A stretch of DNA of 64,000 nucleotides from CAZSDU01 sp963662525 (GTDB lineage: Bacteria > Bacteroidota > Bacteroidia > Bacteroidales > FEN-979), in NCBI GenBank assembly GCA_963662525.1, contig OY759717.1, positions 434,001-498,000 of the forward strand. Reading direction: 5' to 3'. Shown here one piece after another: positions 17,404 to 25,970 of this stretch; the first letter of the stretch is position 1, and each line of letters opens with the position of its first letter. Position numbers and translations under genes: made by a program. Under the pieces are notes generated by a model. It was not told where the DNA came from, made no database searches, and saw nothing but the letters and a program-made list of their open reading frames with translations.

Positions 17404-18475
17404 GTTTATTACTCATAAAACAAAGCATGTCAAGCGGCATCTCCTGGGCGATTTAATGCCCTGGATCCTGACAGTGACTGTAGTGCTCATCATCCTTTTT
17501 TCGATATTCAGGTTTTATATTTTTCTGACCCGACCGAATGTAAAACTGAATGGAAAACCCTATAGTTACCTTTTTATTCCGAGCAATTCCTCTTACGGCG
17601 ATGTCAGGAAAATACTTATCGGCCATGGATATATTTCCAACATACGGACTTTCGATTGGTCAGCTCGCCGAATGAATTATGCCGGTCATATCAAAGCAGG
17701 AAAATATAAGATCAGAGAAGGAATGAGTAACCGTGAGTTACTTCAGATGCTGCGTTCGGGACGTCAGGAGCCGGTAAAAATCATCATCACCAATGCCAGG
17801 AACCCACAGGAAATTGCAGGGAAAGCCGGCCATTTGCTTGAAGCTGATTCCTCAAAACTCATGCGTTTATTCAACGACTCCTCATTTCTGGCCCGTTTCG
17901 GTTTGAATCGTCAAACGGCCATGGTCCTGTTCATTCCCGACACGTACAACTTCTTCTGGAATACATCTCCGGCACAATTTTTCAAAAGGATGTACCGGGA
18001 ATATCAGAAATTCTGGCAGGGCGAGCGTCGGAGGAAATGTGACAGTCTGGGATTCAGCATTCCGGAGGTAGTTACCCTGGCATCCATTATTGAAAAAGAA
18101 ACTGCAAAAAATGATGAAAAGCAGATCATGGCGGGGGTATATATCAATCGCTTGCGAAAGCATATTCCTTTGCAGGCTGATCCGACCATTATTTTTGCAT
18201 GGAATGATTACACCATCAAAAGGGTATTGAATGAGCATTTACAAATAGACTCCCCTTATAATACCTATAAAATTGCCGGACTGCCTCCCGGGCCCATCTG
18301 TCTGCCTTCTGTTGCTTCGGTGGATGCCGTGCTTAACTATCAAAAGCATACTTACCTATACTTTTGTGCCAGGGAAGATTTTTCGGGATATCATAATTTT
18401 GTTGTCACCCTGTCGGAGCATAACCGGAATGCCAAACGATACCAGGAAGCCCTGAATAAAATGAAAATAAAGTAG
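17396..18475 (+). CDS. mltG: Endolytic murein transglycosylase MltG
   Basis: A 359-aa protein with one N-terminal membrane helix (about residues 20-42), a LysM-like region and the YceG/MltG catalytic domain. The presumed catalytic glutamate is E233 in ASIIEKETAKNDE. The substrate-binding signatures LQADPTIIFAW and SPYNTYKIAGLPPGPICLP are present. In other bacteria MltG cuts nascent glycan strands at the inner membrane and sets their length. The start overlaps the GNAT gene by eight bases and the stop is ten bases before the DUF2279 gene, so it sits mid-operon. Length and motifs are normal. Confidence 0.96.
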   Translation: MSRFITHKTKHVKRHLLGDLMPWILTVTVVLIILFSIFRFYIFLTRPNVKLNGKPYSYLFIPSNSSYGDVRKILIGHGYISNIRTFDWSARRMNYAGHIKAGKYKIREGMSNRELLQMLRSGRQEPVKIIITNARNPQEIAGKAGHLLEADSSKLMRLFNDSSFLARFGLNRQTAMVLFIPDTYNFFWNTSPAQFFKRMYREYQKFWQGERRRKCDSLGFSIPEVVTLASIIEKETAKNDEKQIMAGVYINRLRKHIPLQADPTIIFAWNDYTIKRVLNEHLQIDSPYNTYKIAGLPPGPICLPSVASVDAVLNYQKHTYLYFCAREDFSGYHNFVVTLSEHNRNAKRYQEALNKMKIK

Positions 18476-18485
18476 AAAAAAGCAG

Positions 18486-19412
18486 ATGTGGAAGAAATGT
18501 TTATTTACGTTTATTTCCATTTTAATATTTCAGCCATTGATCCTGAACGCCCAGCATCAGGATTCTTCCATCGTTCAAAAAAATGAAATAAAAAAAGGCC
18601 GGCTGATCGGTGTTTTAACTGCCCAGGGCTTAATTTCGCTGGCTTCTTTCGGAGGATTATATTTCGCCTGGTATAAAGATTACGCTCAATCCTCCTTTCA
18701 CTTTTTCGACGACAATGACGAATGGATGCAGATGGATAAATTCGCCCATGCGACAACGGCCTATTATATCAGCCGGATTGGTCATGCCTCCTATCGATGG
18801 GCGGGGCTTGATCGGAAAACATCAACATGGCTGGGCGGAGCACTGGCATTCGGGTATATGCTGAATATTGAATTGCTCGATGCTTTCTCTGCCGAATGGG
18901 GATTTTCCGCTGGTGATCTCACAGCCAATACCCTGGGATGTGCTATATTCATCAGCCAGCAGCTACTCTGGGATGAACAGCGGTTCAACCTGAAATATTC
19001 CTATCATCCGACCGATTATCCTCAATACCGTCCGGATCTGCTTGGGCGCAACCTCATCCAGTACCTGCTTAAGGATTATAATGGGATGACCTTCTGGCTT
19101 TCCGGCAATATTCACGCATTTCTTCCGAAATCAAGCAGATTTCCCCGCTGGCTGAATATTGCCGTGGGTTACGGGGCTGAGGGGATGACCGGGGCAAACG
19201 GAAATACAGGCCCAAACAGTGGTCAGCAGATTCCTCATTTTGACCGTTACCGTAAATTCATGCTTTCGGTGGATGTTGACCTGACCCGGATACCTACACG
19301 GTCAAAAGTCCTGAAAGGAGTTTTTCTGATCCTCGGATTTATAAAAATACCTGCGCCGACCATTGAGTACAATACACTTGGTCAATTTAAATTTCACCCT
19401 TTTTATTTTTAA
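18486..19412 (+). CDS. DUF2279 (YfiM-type) probable outer-membrane or periplasmic protein
   Basis: A 308-aa protein with a signal peptide (about residues 1-22, ending LNAQ). It carries the DUF2279 hallmark MDKFAHATTAYYISR followed by hydrophobic stretches with the acidic motif LDAFSAEWGFSAGDLTANTLG. The arrangement of conserved His, Asp and Glu in hydrophobic segments is family-typical, but no biochemical role is established. The C-terminus (FKFHPFYF) ends in phenylalanine, as in outer-membrane proteins. It lies ten bases after mltG, so an envelope role is a fair inference. No damage was seen. Confidence 0.75.
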   Translation: MWKKCLFTFISILIFQPLILNAQHQDSSIVQKNEIKKGRLIGVLTAQGLISLASFGGLYFAWYKDYAQSSFHFFDDNDEWMQMDKFAHATTAYYISRIGHASYRWAGLDRKTSTWLGGALAFGYMLNIELLDAFSAEWGFSAGDLTANTLGCAIFISQQLLWDEQRFNLKYSYHPTDYPQYRPDLLGRNLIQYLLKDYNGMTFWLSGNIHAFLPKSSRFPRWLNIAVGYGAEGMTGANGNTGPNSGQQIPHFDRYRKFMLSVDVDLTRIPTRSKVLKGVFLILGFIKIPAPTIEYNTLGQFKFHPFYF

Positions 19413-19458
19413 TTTTTTTCTTACCTTTACTTTTTGGTTGGTATAAAATCATTCCAGC

Positions 19459-19833
19459 ATGGAAGCTCAAGAAGAACCCAGGGTTCAGGTAAACCAACAA
19501 GACCCGTTTTATAAGGCTGCCCCCAGGAATTTGCCAAATTCCACAACCATCCTGGTCCTTGGAATTTTATCGATTCTTCTTTGCTGGTGGCACCTTGTTT
19601 CTTTTGCCGGTATCGTTCTCGGACTGATTTCGCTAATCAAGGCAAAAAGGGAATTATCTGTTTACCATGCCAATCCTTCCGCCTTTACCCTGAGTTCGCT
19701 GAACAATGTCAAAACAGGTCGTATCTGTGCGATCATCGGGCTTTCCATTTCTGTCATTATCTTCCTTTTTGTGATCCTGTTAATCCTGGGGATTCTGGCC
19801 TCCCTGCCATTCTGGGGGATGATGAACCAATGA
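19459..19833 (+). CDS. Small membrane protein, DUF4190/CCC-motif type
   Basis: A 124-aa protein with a proline-rich polar N-terminus (about residues 1-30) and two hydrophobic segments (about 32-58 and 90-120) separated by a basic loop. It looks like the DUF4190-type two-helix membrane proteins common in Bacteroidota and Gram-positives, whose function is unknown. Its TGA overlaps the ATG of nnr as ATGA, so the two genes are translationally coupled. It is the first gene of the group ending with the HD hydrolase at 21918. No clear TAnnTTTG promoter was found in the 46 bases before it. Confidence 0.72.
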   Translation: MEAQEEPRVQVNQQDPFYKAAPRNLPNSTTILVLGILSILLCWWHLVSFAGIVLGLISLIKAKRELSVYHANPSAFTLSSLNNVKTGRICAIIGLSISVIIFLFVILLILGILASLPFWGMMNQ

Positions 19834-21347
19834 AAATTCTGACCATTGATAAAGTCCGGGAAGCGGATGCCTTTACCATACAGCAGGAACCGATTGCCAG
19901 TATAGATCTGATGGAAAGAGCTGCATCAGCCTGCTTTTCCTGGCTCATTTCACATCTTCCGCGAAAGGGTCAAGTCCTGGTATTTTGTGGAAATGGCAAC
20001 AATGGAGGGGATGGGTTTGCCATTGCCAGAATGCTGAAAATCAAAGGCTTTTCAGTTACCGTATTCATGGCTGGCAATGTCCGTCAGTTATCCGCCGACT
20101 GTCAGATAAATGCTGATCTTTGGCTGCAACTCCCGGAGTCTATAATAACAAACCTGCCTGAAAATGAAATATTACCTGCTATTCAAAATACTGATATTGT
20201 CATCGACGCCATGCTTGGGAGCGGGCTTACACGGCCTGTCGAAGGATTCCTGGCCAGACTGATAGATCATATCAATAAGCAGAGAGCCATGGTTATTTCT
20301 ATCGATGTTCCCTCCGGCCTTTTTTGTGATATAAGCAATCGTGACAAGCATTCCCCGATTATTAAAGCGGATTATACCCTCACTTTTTCCCCTCTAAAAC
20401 TTGGTTTTTTATTTCCTGAAAATGATCCGTTTATCGGGGAATGGCAGCTTCAGGACATCGGCTTAATGCCTGAATTTATTGAAAAAACAGAGACCAGGAA
20501 TTTTTATATTGATTCCACGGTTGTTCAAGGAATATTACATAAACGGAATAAATTTGCCCATAAAGGTAACTTTGGCCATGCCATGCTGATTTGTGGTTCT
20601 CAGGGTAAAATGGGTGCGGCTGTACTTGCCGCAACAGCTTGTCTGCGTTCAGGCCCGGGGTTGGTTACCGTGAGGGTTCCCGCCTGCGGAGTATCCATTC
20701 TGCAGACTGCTGTCCCGGAAGCCATGCTGAGCATTGACCCGGATGAAAAGATTTTTTCGGAGGTTCCTGATTTACGGGCCTACGGATCAATTGCCCTCGG
20801 ACCAGGTCTTGGACAAATCCGGAGAACTGCAAATGCTATTAAATTGCTGATCCAGAATACGCGGGTTCCTGTTATTTTCGATGCTGATGCTGTCAATATA
20901 CTGGCAGAGAATAAAACCTGGCTTTCATTTCTGCCAGAAGGCTGTATCTTCACACCACATATGAAGGAATTTGAACGACTGGCCGGAAAGAGTAACAATG
21001 ATTTTGAACGGAACAGTATGCAACGGGAATTTTCCTTCAGATATCAAGCTTATGTTATTCTCAAGGGAGCTCATACTGCAATTACTACTCCTGATGGGCT
21101 GTGTTTTTTTAATTCGACCGGAAATCCGGGGATGGCCACCGGAGGCAGCGGGGATGTTTTAACCGGAATTCTGGCCGGACTTCAGGCTCAGGGTTATTCT
21201 TCGCTGGAAACTTGTTTACTTGGCGTATATTTGCATGGTCTGGCAGGCGATTATGCGTTTGCATCAAACGGCAATGAAGCATTAATTGCCAGTGATATTA
21301 TAAATAATCTGGGGGAAGCATTTCAATCACTTTATGGAAAATTTTGA
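19830..21347 (+). CDS. nnr: Bifunctional NAD(P)HX epimerase / ADP-dependent NAD(P)HX dehydratase
   Basis: A 505-aa fusion that repairs hydrated NAD(P)H. The N-terminal YjeF_N domain (about 1-215) carries FCGNGNNGGDGFAIARML and DAMLGSGL and epimerises NAD(P)HX. The C-terminal ribokinase-like YjeF_C domain (about 225-500) carries HKGNFGHAMLICGSQGKMGA and GGSGDVLTGILAG and dehydrates it using ADP. The reading frame extends upstream to 19581, but the ATG at 19830 matches the family N-terminus and overlaps the preceding stop as ATGA, so that start is chosen. Its last 14 bases overlap the HD hydrolase gene. Both domains look intact. Confidence 0.95.
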   Translation: MKILTIDKVREADAFTIQQEPIASIDLMERAASACFSWLISHLPRKGQVLVFCGNGNNGGDGFAIARMLKIKGFSVTVFMAGNVRQLSADCQINADLWLQLPESIITNLPENEILPAIQNTDIVIDAMLGSGLTRPVEGFLARLIDHINKQRAMVISIDVPSGLFCDISNRDKHSPIIKADYTLTFSPLKLGFLFPENDPFIGEWQLQDIGLMPEFIEKTETRNFYIDSTVVQGILHKRNKFAHKGNFGHAMLICGSQGKMGAAVLAATACLRSGPGLVTVRVPACGVSILQTAVPEAMLSIDPDEKIFSEVPDLRAYGSIALGPGLGQIRRTANAIKLLIQNTRVPVIFDADAVNILAENKTWLSFLPEGCIFTPHMKEFERLAGKSNNDFERNSMQREFSFRYQAYVILKGAHTAITTPDGLCFFNSTGNPGMATGGSGDVLTGILAGLQAQGYSSLETCLLGVYLHGLAGDYAFASNGNEALIASDIINNLGEAFQSLYGKF

Positions 21348-21918
21348 AAAGGATTTACTGGTCAATATGGTTATTGCCCCATATGTTCAAAAAGCTACGG
21401 CCCTCAGGGGAATTAAAAGGTATGTTGGAGGCAACCAGTTCCGTCATGCGCTCAGTACCTATGCCATCCTGATCGATTATCATTATATTGATCCCGTTTT
21501 ATTGAAAGCATCGGTGATCCACGACTTAATTGAAGATGTCAAATGTACTTCCTATGATGAAATCCGGGCTATCGATGCCGATGGCTCCCTTGTGCTGGAA
21601 CTTGTCCTTGAAGTAAGCCGGAGAAAAACTGAAAGCAAAGATGATTTCCTGAAAAGGATTCTTGAACATGGATCAGAAAAAGCCAAGACCTTGAAGTGTG
21701 CTGACAGGATCAGCAACCTCACCGATCTTCATCCTGATATTTTTGACAAGGAATTTATCAGGAATTATATTGCAGAGACCAAAAAGTGGGTCATTCCAAT
21801 GGCTATCATGGTGAACAAAGACATGCTTTTTGAATTACAGGACCTGATCCACCGCCGGGAGACGAACCTCAGGTTTTCATCGCATATCTGGCCCCTCAAA
21901 AGAAAAAACGAAGATTAA
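21334..21918 (+). CDS. HD-domain phosphohydrolase, small alarmone hydrolase type
   Basis: A 194-aa protein made only of a RelA/SpoT-type HD domain. The metal and catalytic motifs of (p)ppGpp hydrolases are all present: RHALSTYAI, VIHDLIEDV and KCADRISNL. There is no synthetase, TGS or ACT domain. This matches small alarmone hydrolases related to animal Mesh1, which remove the 3' pyrophosphate of ppGpp; some Mesh1-type enzymes also act on NADPH. The gene overlaps the end of nnr by 14 bases, a link to nicotinamide nucleotide metabolism worth noting. It ends convergent with parE, overlapping by four bases. The substrate is inferred, not shown. Confidence 0.82.
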   Translation: MENFEKDLLVNMVIAPYVQKATALRGIKRYVGGNQFRHALSTYAILIDYHYIDPVLLKASVIHDLIEDVKCTSYDEIRAIDADGSLVLELVLEVSRRKTESKDDFLKRILEHGSEKAKTLKCADRISNLTDLHPDIFDKEFIRNYIAETKKWVIPMAIMVNKDMLFELQDLIHRRETNLRFSSHIWPLKRKNED

Positions 21919-23774
21919 ACTTCATCAACCGTTTCCAGGATATCAGCTTCTACTTTCAGGTTATCAATAATAAAATTCTGACGTTCCGGGGTGTTCTTTC
22001 CCATGTAGAATGACAGCACTTCCTGTAAGGAAGAGTCTTTGGTAAGAATAACCGGATCAAGCCGCATACTGCTCCCGATAAAATTCACAAACTCATCCGG
22101 TGATATCTCACCCAGACCTTTGAATCGGGTAATCTCAGGATTAACGCCAAGTTTAGCCATGGCAGTGAGTTTTTCCTCCGGAGAATAACAATAGATCGTC
22201 TTTTGTTTGTTACGAACCCTGAATAAGGGAGTTTGAAGGATATACAAGTGTCCATTGCGTACCAGGTCGGGATAGAATTGAAGGAAGAAAGTCAGTAACA
22301 ATAAACGGATATGCATGCCATCCACATCGGCATCAGTTGCAACTACAACATAATTATAACGCAGGTTTTCCAGCCCTTCCTCTATATTGAGCGCAGCCTG
22401 GAGCAAATTAAATTCCTCATTTTCATAGACTACCCGTTTGCTAAGCCCGAAACAATTCAGCGGCTTCCCCTTGAGGCTGAAGACAGCCTGGGTATTGACA
22501 TCCCTTGCCTTGGTGATGGAACCGCTGGCCGAATCGCCCTCCGTGATAAAAATGGTGGATTCATATTTACGATCATCATGATTATTATAATGGATGCGGC
22601 AATCTCTTAATTTTTTATTATGAAGGCTGACTTTTTTAACACTTTCCTTGGCAATTTTTTTGATATTTGCCCATTCCTTCCTTTCTTTTTCCGACTGCAT
22701 GATCTTTCTTAACAGTGCTTCGGCAGTATCGGAATTCATATGAAGATAGTTGTCAAGATGCTTCTTGACAATATCCATGATGTAATTTCTTATCGTAGGA
22801 CCATCCGGCTCGGTATGCAGTGATCCCAGTTTGGTCTTGGTCTGAGATTCAAATACAGGATCCTGGACTTTCAGACTCAGGGCGGCAACCAGAGAAGCCT
22901 TGATATCGTTGGTGTCGAAATCTTTCTTGTAGAATTCACGGATAGTCTTTACCAGTGCTTCCCTGAAAGCAGCCTGATGGGTTCCTCCCTGTGTTGTATG
23001 TTGTCCGTTAACGAAAGAATAGTATTCTTCGCCGTATATTTCACAGTGAGTAAAAGCAAACTCAAAATCCCCGTCATGGATATGGATGATGGGATAGAGC
23101 ACCGGAGTATCAATATAACTTATCAGGAGATCCATCAGGCCATTCTGGGCATGAAATCGTTCCCCGTTAAAAATGATCGATAGCCCGTTGTTAAGGAAAG
23201 CATTGTTCCAGAGCATTTTCTGGACATATTCAGGGATATAATGAAATTTGCCAAAAACTTCCTCATCGGGAACGAAAGTTACTATGGACCCCTGCCTCAG
23301 ATCGCTGTCCTTTTCAGGTTCATCACTCACTTTTTCTCCCCGGCGGAATTCCACGATCTTTGTTTTCCCTTCACGGATTGCCTGGATTTTAAAATAGGCA
23401 GAAAGGCCGTTGACCGCTTTGGCCCCAACTCCGTTCAGGCCCACTGCCTTTTTAAACACCTTGGAATCATATTTCGCCCCGGTATTTATCTTTGAAACAC
23501 ATTCCTCAACCTTACCCAAGGGAATTCCACGACCATAGTCGCGTACGCATACCTGCTGGTCCTTGATGGTGATTTCAATCGTTTTTCCATACCCCATCAC
23601 AAATTCATCGATAGAATTATCAACAATTTCCTTGATGAGCACATAGATACCATCATCGGGTGAGGAACCATCGCCTAATTTACCAATATACATACCAGGA
23701 CGCAGCCGGATATGTTCTTTCCATTCAAGGGATCGTATACTATCTTCGTTATAGGTGTTTTCTTCCATCTGCAT
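21915..23774 (-). CDS. parE: DNA topoisomerase IV subunit B (ParE-type)
   Basis: A 619-aa type IIA topoisomerase ATPase subunit. The GHKL domain has EIVDNSIDEF, DYGRGIP and GLNGVGAKAVNGLS. The transducer follows. The Toprim domain has FITEGDSASGSI and ATDADVDGMHIRLLLLTFF, and the C-terminal segment RFKGLGEISPDEF is present. The SASGS form of the Toprim motif is usual for Bacteroidota TopoIV and separates it from GyrB. The partner parC is not in the window. A start at 23768 (MEEN) is an alternative that removes two residues. A TATCTTTG promoter-like box is at 23797-23804. Confidence 0.93.
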   Translation of the reverse strand: MQMEENTYNEDSIRSLEWKEHIRLRPGMYIGKLGDGSSPDDGIYVLIKEIVDNSIDEFVMGYGKTIEITIKDQQVCVRDYGRGIPLGKVEECVSKINTGAKYDSKVFKKAVGLNGVGAKAVNGLSAYFKIQAIREGKTKIVEFRRGEKVSDEPEKDSDLRQGSIVTFVPDEEVFGKFHYIPEYVQKMLWNNAFLNNGLSIIFNGERFHAQNGLMDLLISYIDTPVLYPIIHIHDGDFEFAFTHCEIYGEEYYSFVNGQHTTQGGTHQAAFREALVKTIREFYKKDFDTNDIKASLVAALSLKVQDPVFESQTKTKLGSLHTEPDGPTIRNYIMDIVKKHLDNYLHMNSDTAEALLRKIMQSEKERKEWANIKKIAKESVKKVSLHNKKLRDCRIHYNNHDDRKYESTIFITEGDSASGSITKARDVNTQAVFSLKGKPLNCFGLSKRVVYENEEFNLLQAALNIEEGLENLRYNYVVVATDADVDGMHIRLLLLTFFLQFYPDLVRNGHLYILQTPLFRVRNKQKTIYCYSPEEKLTAMAKLGVNPEITRFKGLGEISPDEFVNFIGSSMRLDPVILTKDSSLQEVLSFYMGKNTPERQNFIIDNLKVEADILETVDEV

Positions 23775-23796
23775 TTAAACCTCTCTATTTGGCCGG

Positions 23797-23804
23797 CAAA
23801 GATA
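23797..23804 (-). promoter_or_regulatory. Promoter -7-like box for parE
   Basis: The minus-strand sequence TATCTTTG matches TAnnTTTG, 22 bases before the parE start. The -33 element is not evident. Confidence 0.5.
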
Positions 23805-23917
23805 ATAGTAACCCTTGTCAGACTTAATCAATTTAGCTAAAAGTTATAAGTTTATTTATTCACAACAGAAAGATTCCTTTACTTTGTAAATGGAAATATT
23901 CATTATAATTATTGATT

Positions 23918-24697
23918 ATGGGACTCGTTATAACGGAATTAAAAGATGGCATTGGTTGGATTACTTTAAACCATGATGCCAAACGAAATGCTTTGAGCTA
24001 TGATTTGCTCCTTTCATTGATCCAGGGACTGAAAACCCTGAAAGAACAGAAGGCCCGGGTGGTTATTCTCAGAGCCAATAAAGGAGCCAGGGTGTGGTCA
24101 TCGGGATTTAATATTGATGAATTACCCCGCGATGGAAGTGATCCATTGGCCTATGACAATCCCCTTCAAAAGGTAATACGGTCCATCCAGGGATTCCCTG
24201 CCCCGGTAATCGGCATGGCGGAAGGAAGTATCTGGGGCGGAGCATGCAATATTGTATTTGTCTGCGATATAGTCATTGGCACCAAAGATACCTGCCTGGC
24301 CATTACACCAGCGAAAATCGGGGTCCCCTATAATACCTCCGGGATCCTGCAGTTTCTCGACATTATCGGTTCACATATTGTAAAAGAAATGTTCTTTACT
24401 GCCGACCCTATTTCTGCTGAAAAAGCGCATAGTCTTGGCATTATTAATCATATTGTTAACGCCGAAGAGCTGGAGGAGTTCACAACCAGTCTGGCCAGGA
24501 AAATCATCGCCAATTCCCCCTTGAGCATTCAGGTCATCAAAGAGCAGCTGAATATCCTGGGAAATGCCATGCCCATGACTCCTCAGACTTTTGAACACAT
24601 CGATATGTTACGCAGAATTGCCGGGACCAGTAAGGATTACCTGGAAGGCATTGAGGCATTCTATGAAAAACGAAAGCCGGTTTTTAAGGGCGAGTGA
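23918..24697 (+). CDS. scpB: Methylmalonyl-CoA decarboxylase (crotonase family)
   Basis: A 259-aa crotonase-fold enzyme. It resembles E. coli ScpB (YgfG) along its whole length: GxxVWSSGFNIDELPRDGSDPLAYDNP, MAEGSIWGGACNIVF, the loop TPAKIGVPYNTSGI, and VIKEQLNILG. The family decarboxylates methylmalonyl-CoA to propionyl-CoA. The frame extends two codons upstream to a TTG at 23912, but the ATG at 23918 is preferred. It is a single gene: parE diverges upstream and the flippase gene converges, overlapping its last 14 bases. Related propionate-pathway genes are not in the window, so the pathway role is inferred from similarity alone. Confidence 0.88.
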   Translation: MGLVITELKDGIGWITLNHDAKRNALSYDLLLSLIQGLKTLKEQKARVVILRANKGARVWSSGFNIDELPRDGSDPLAYDNPLQKVIRSIQGFPAPVIGMAEGSIWGGACNIVFVCDIVIGTKDTCLAITPAKIGVPYNTSGILQFLDIIGSHIVKEMFFTADPISAEKAHSLGIINHIVNAEELEEFTTSLARKIIANSPLSIQVIKEQLNILGNAMPMTPQTFEHIDMLRRIAGTSKDYLEGIEAFYEKRKPVFKGE

Positions 24698-25970
24698 TTT
24701 TCTTCAGTTCACTGATCAGTAGCTTTACCTCATTTTTTCTGATCATGAAATCTTTAATTTTCAGCTGAGATAATCTTGAAAACACAATGAACTGGTAGGC
24801 CGTTGCTGCCGTATATGAGATGCTGGCTGCAATACCGGCACCGACAATTCCCCAGTGCGGGATCAGCAACAAACCTGCGCCCAGCGTAAAAATCAGCCCG
24901 ATGGCAGAGGAAAGAGTATTGTGGTAAGGACGGTTAATTCCAGAAAAAAACTGACTGAAAACCATAGAAACGCTGAGGGTGATTATTCCCACTCCAAGTG
25001 AAACGATAACCGGCCTGATCTGGCTGAATTCTGATCCGAAAACGAACTGGAAAAAGAATCCCGGGATCAACAATAGCACAATCATGGCCAGGGAAGTAAC
25101 CACCCAGGTAATTTTAGCCAGGGTAAGGGTAAGCCTGTTCGCATAAAGGGGATCCATCTGGTTTGAAATACGGGCATATTGAACCATCCCAATACTTCTG
25201 GGGATCAGCCATACCCCTTCTGAAACCTGAACACCAACAGAGAACACACCCAAAGCCAGTCTCCCAGAAAAAAAATCTATAATATAATAGCTTAAGCGAT
25301 AGTTCAGCTGTTGAAAAAGATTGGCCACCTGAATATAAGAACCAAATCGGAATATCTCCTTCAGCAATTGTTTCATCCCGCCAAGAGGAACAATTTCCAC
25401 CGAAGGAAGGATATATGATAGACCGATGATAAATGCCAGAGAATGGGAAATGAACAGCGCCCAGTAATAGGCCATCACTGAATGGTTGTGAAATAAAAAG
25501 ATGAAACTGCACAGGCATGCAAGGGCTAGAATAATATGAAGGATGCTGATCAGGTTAAAGGCTGTGACCTTTTCCAATCCGAGAAGGAAGTTTAAAGTCA
25601 TCGATGCAAGGGAAATGACAAGGGCAAGCGAGAGTACTTCAAAAAAATAACCCTCAGGGATGATCTCCAGTTTGTGAGAAAATGAACCCAATGCGAAGAG
25701 GAAGAATGAAACGATCAGGGTGGAAGTAAAAGTCCATACCACTGCCGGAATTATAAGCCGGAAAACGCCGACCCTGGGAGTCATATATATAAGTGCTCCC
25801 CCTGCAACAAAATTATTGACGAGCTGAATGATCGTAACTGCAAGTATGATCAGGCTGATGGTTCCAAGATTTCCGGCTCCCAATTGTCGTGCATTGATAA
25901 CAACGATAATCAGCGTAAGGGCAGCAGTAAAAATGCGGGTAAAAATAGTAGTAATGATATTTTTAAACAT
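24684..25970 (-). CDS. Polysaccharide flippase (Wzx/MATE-like)
   Basis: A 428-aa integral membrane protein with about 12 to 14 hydrophobic helices and few charged loops. It matches the polysaccharide biosynthesis (O-antigen/teichoic acid) flippase fold. The N-terminal helix carries the typical FTRIFTAALTLIIVVINARQLGA pattern in which short loops hold Arg and Gly. It should move a lipid-linked glycan across the inner membrane. It is the last of a three-gene minus-strand unit with the formyltransferase fusion and a GT4 glycosyltransferase, overlapping the former by eight bases. The glycan is unknown, and no polymerase or ligase is adjacent. Confidence 0.88.
   Translation of the reverse strand: MFKNIITTIFTRIFTAALTLIIVVINARQLGAGNLGTISLIILAVTIIQLVNNFVAGGALIYMTPRVGVFRLIIPAVVWTFTSTLIVSFFLFALGSFSHKLEIIPEGYFFEVLSLALVISLASMTLNFLLGLEKVTAFNLISILHIILALACLCSFIFLFHNHSVMAYYWALFISHSLAFIIGLSYILPSVEIVPLGGMKQLLKEIFRFGSYIQVANLFQQLNYRLSYYIIDFFSGRLALGVFSVGVQVSEGVWLIPRSIGMVQYARISNQMDPLYANRLTLTLAKITWVVTSLAMIVLLLIPGFFFQFVFGSEFSQIRPVIVSLGVGIITLSVSMVFSQFFSGINRPYHNTLSSAIGLIFTLGAGLLLIPHWGIVGAGIAASISYTAATAYQFIVFSRLSQLKIKDFMIRKNEVKLLISELKKITRP

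Noticed and set aside
19581..19829. Upstream extension of the nnr reading frame
   Set aside because: These 83 codons overlap the DUF4190-type gene in another frame and are not seen in the Nnr family; the ATGA overlap at 19830 gives the right start.
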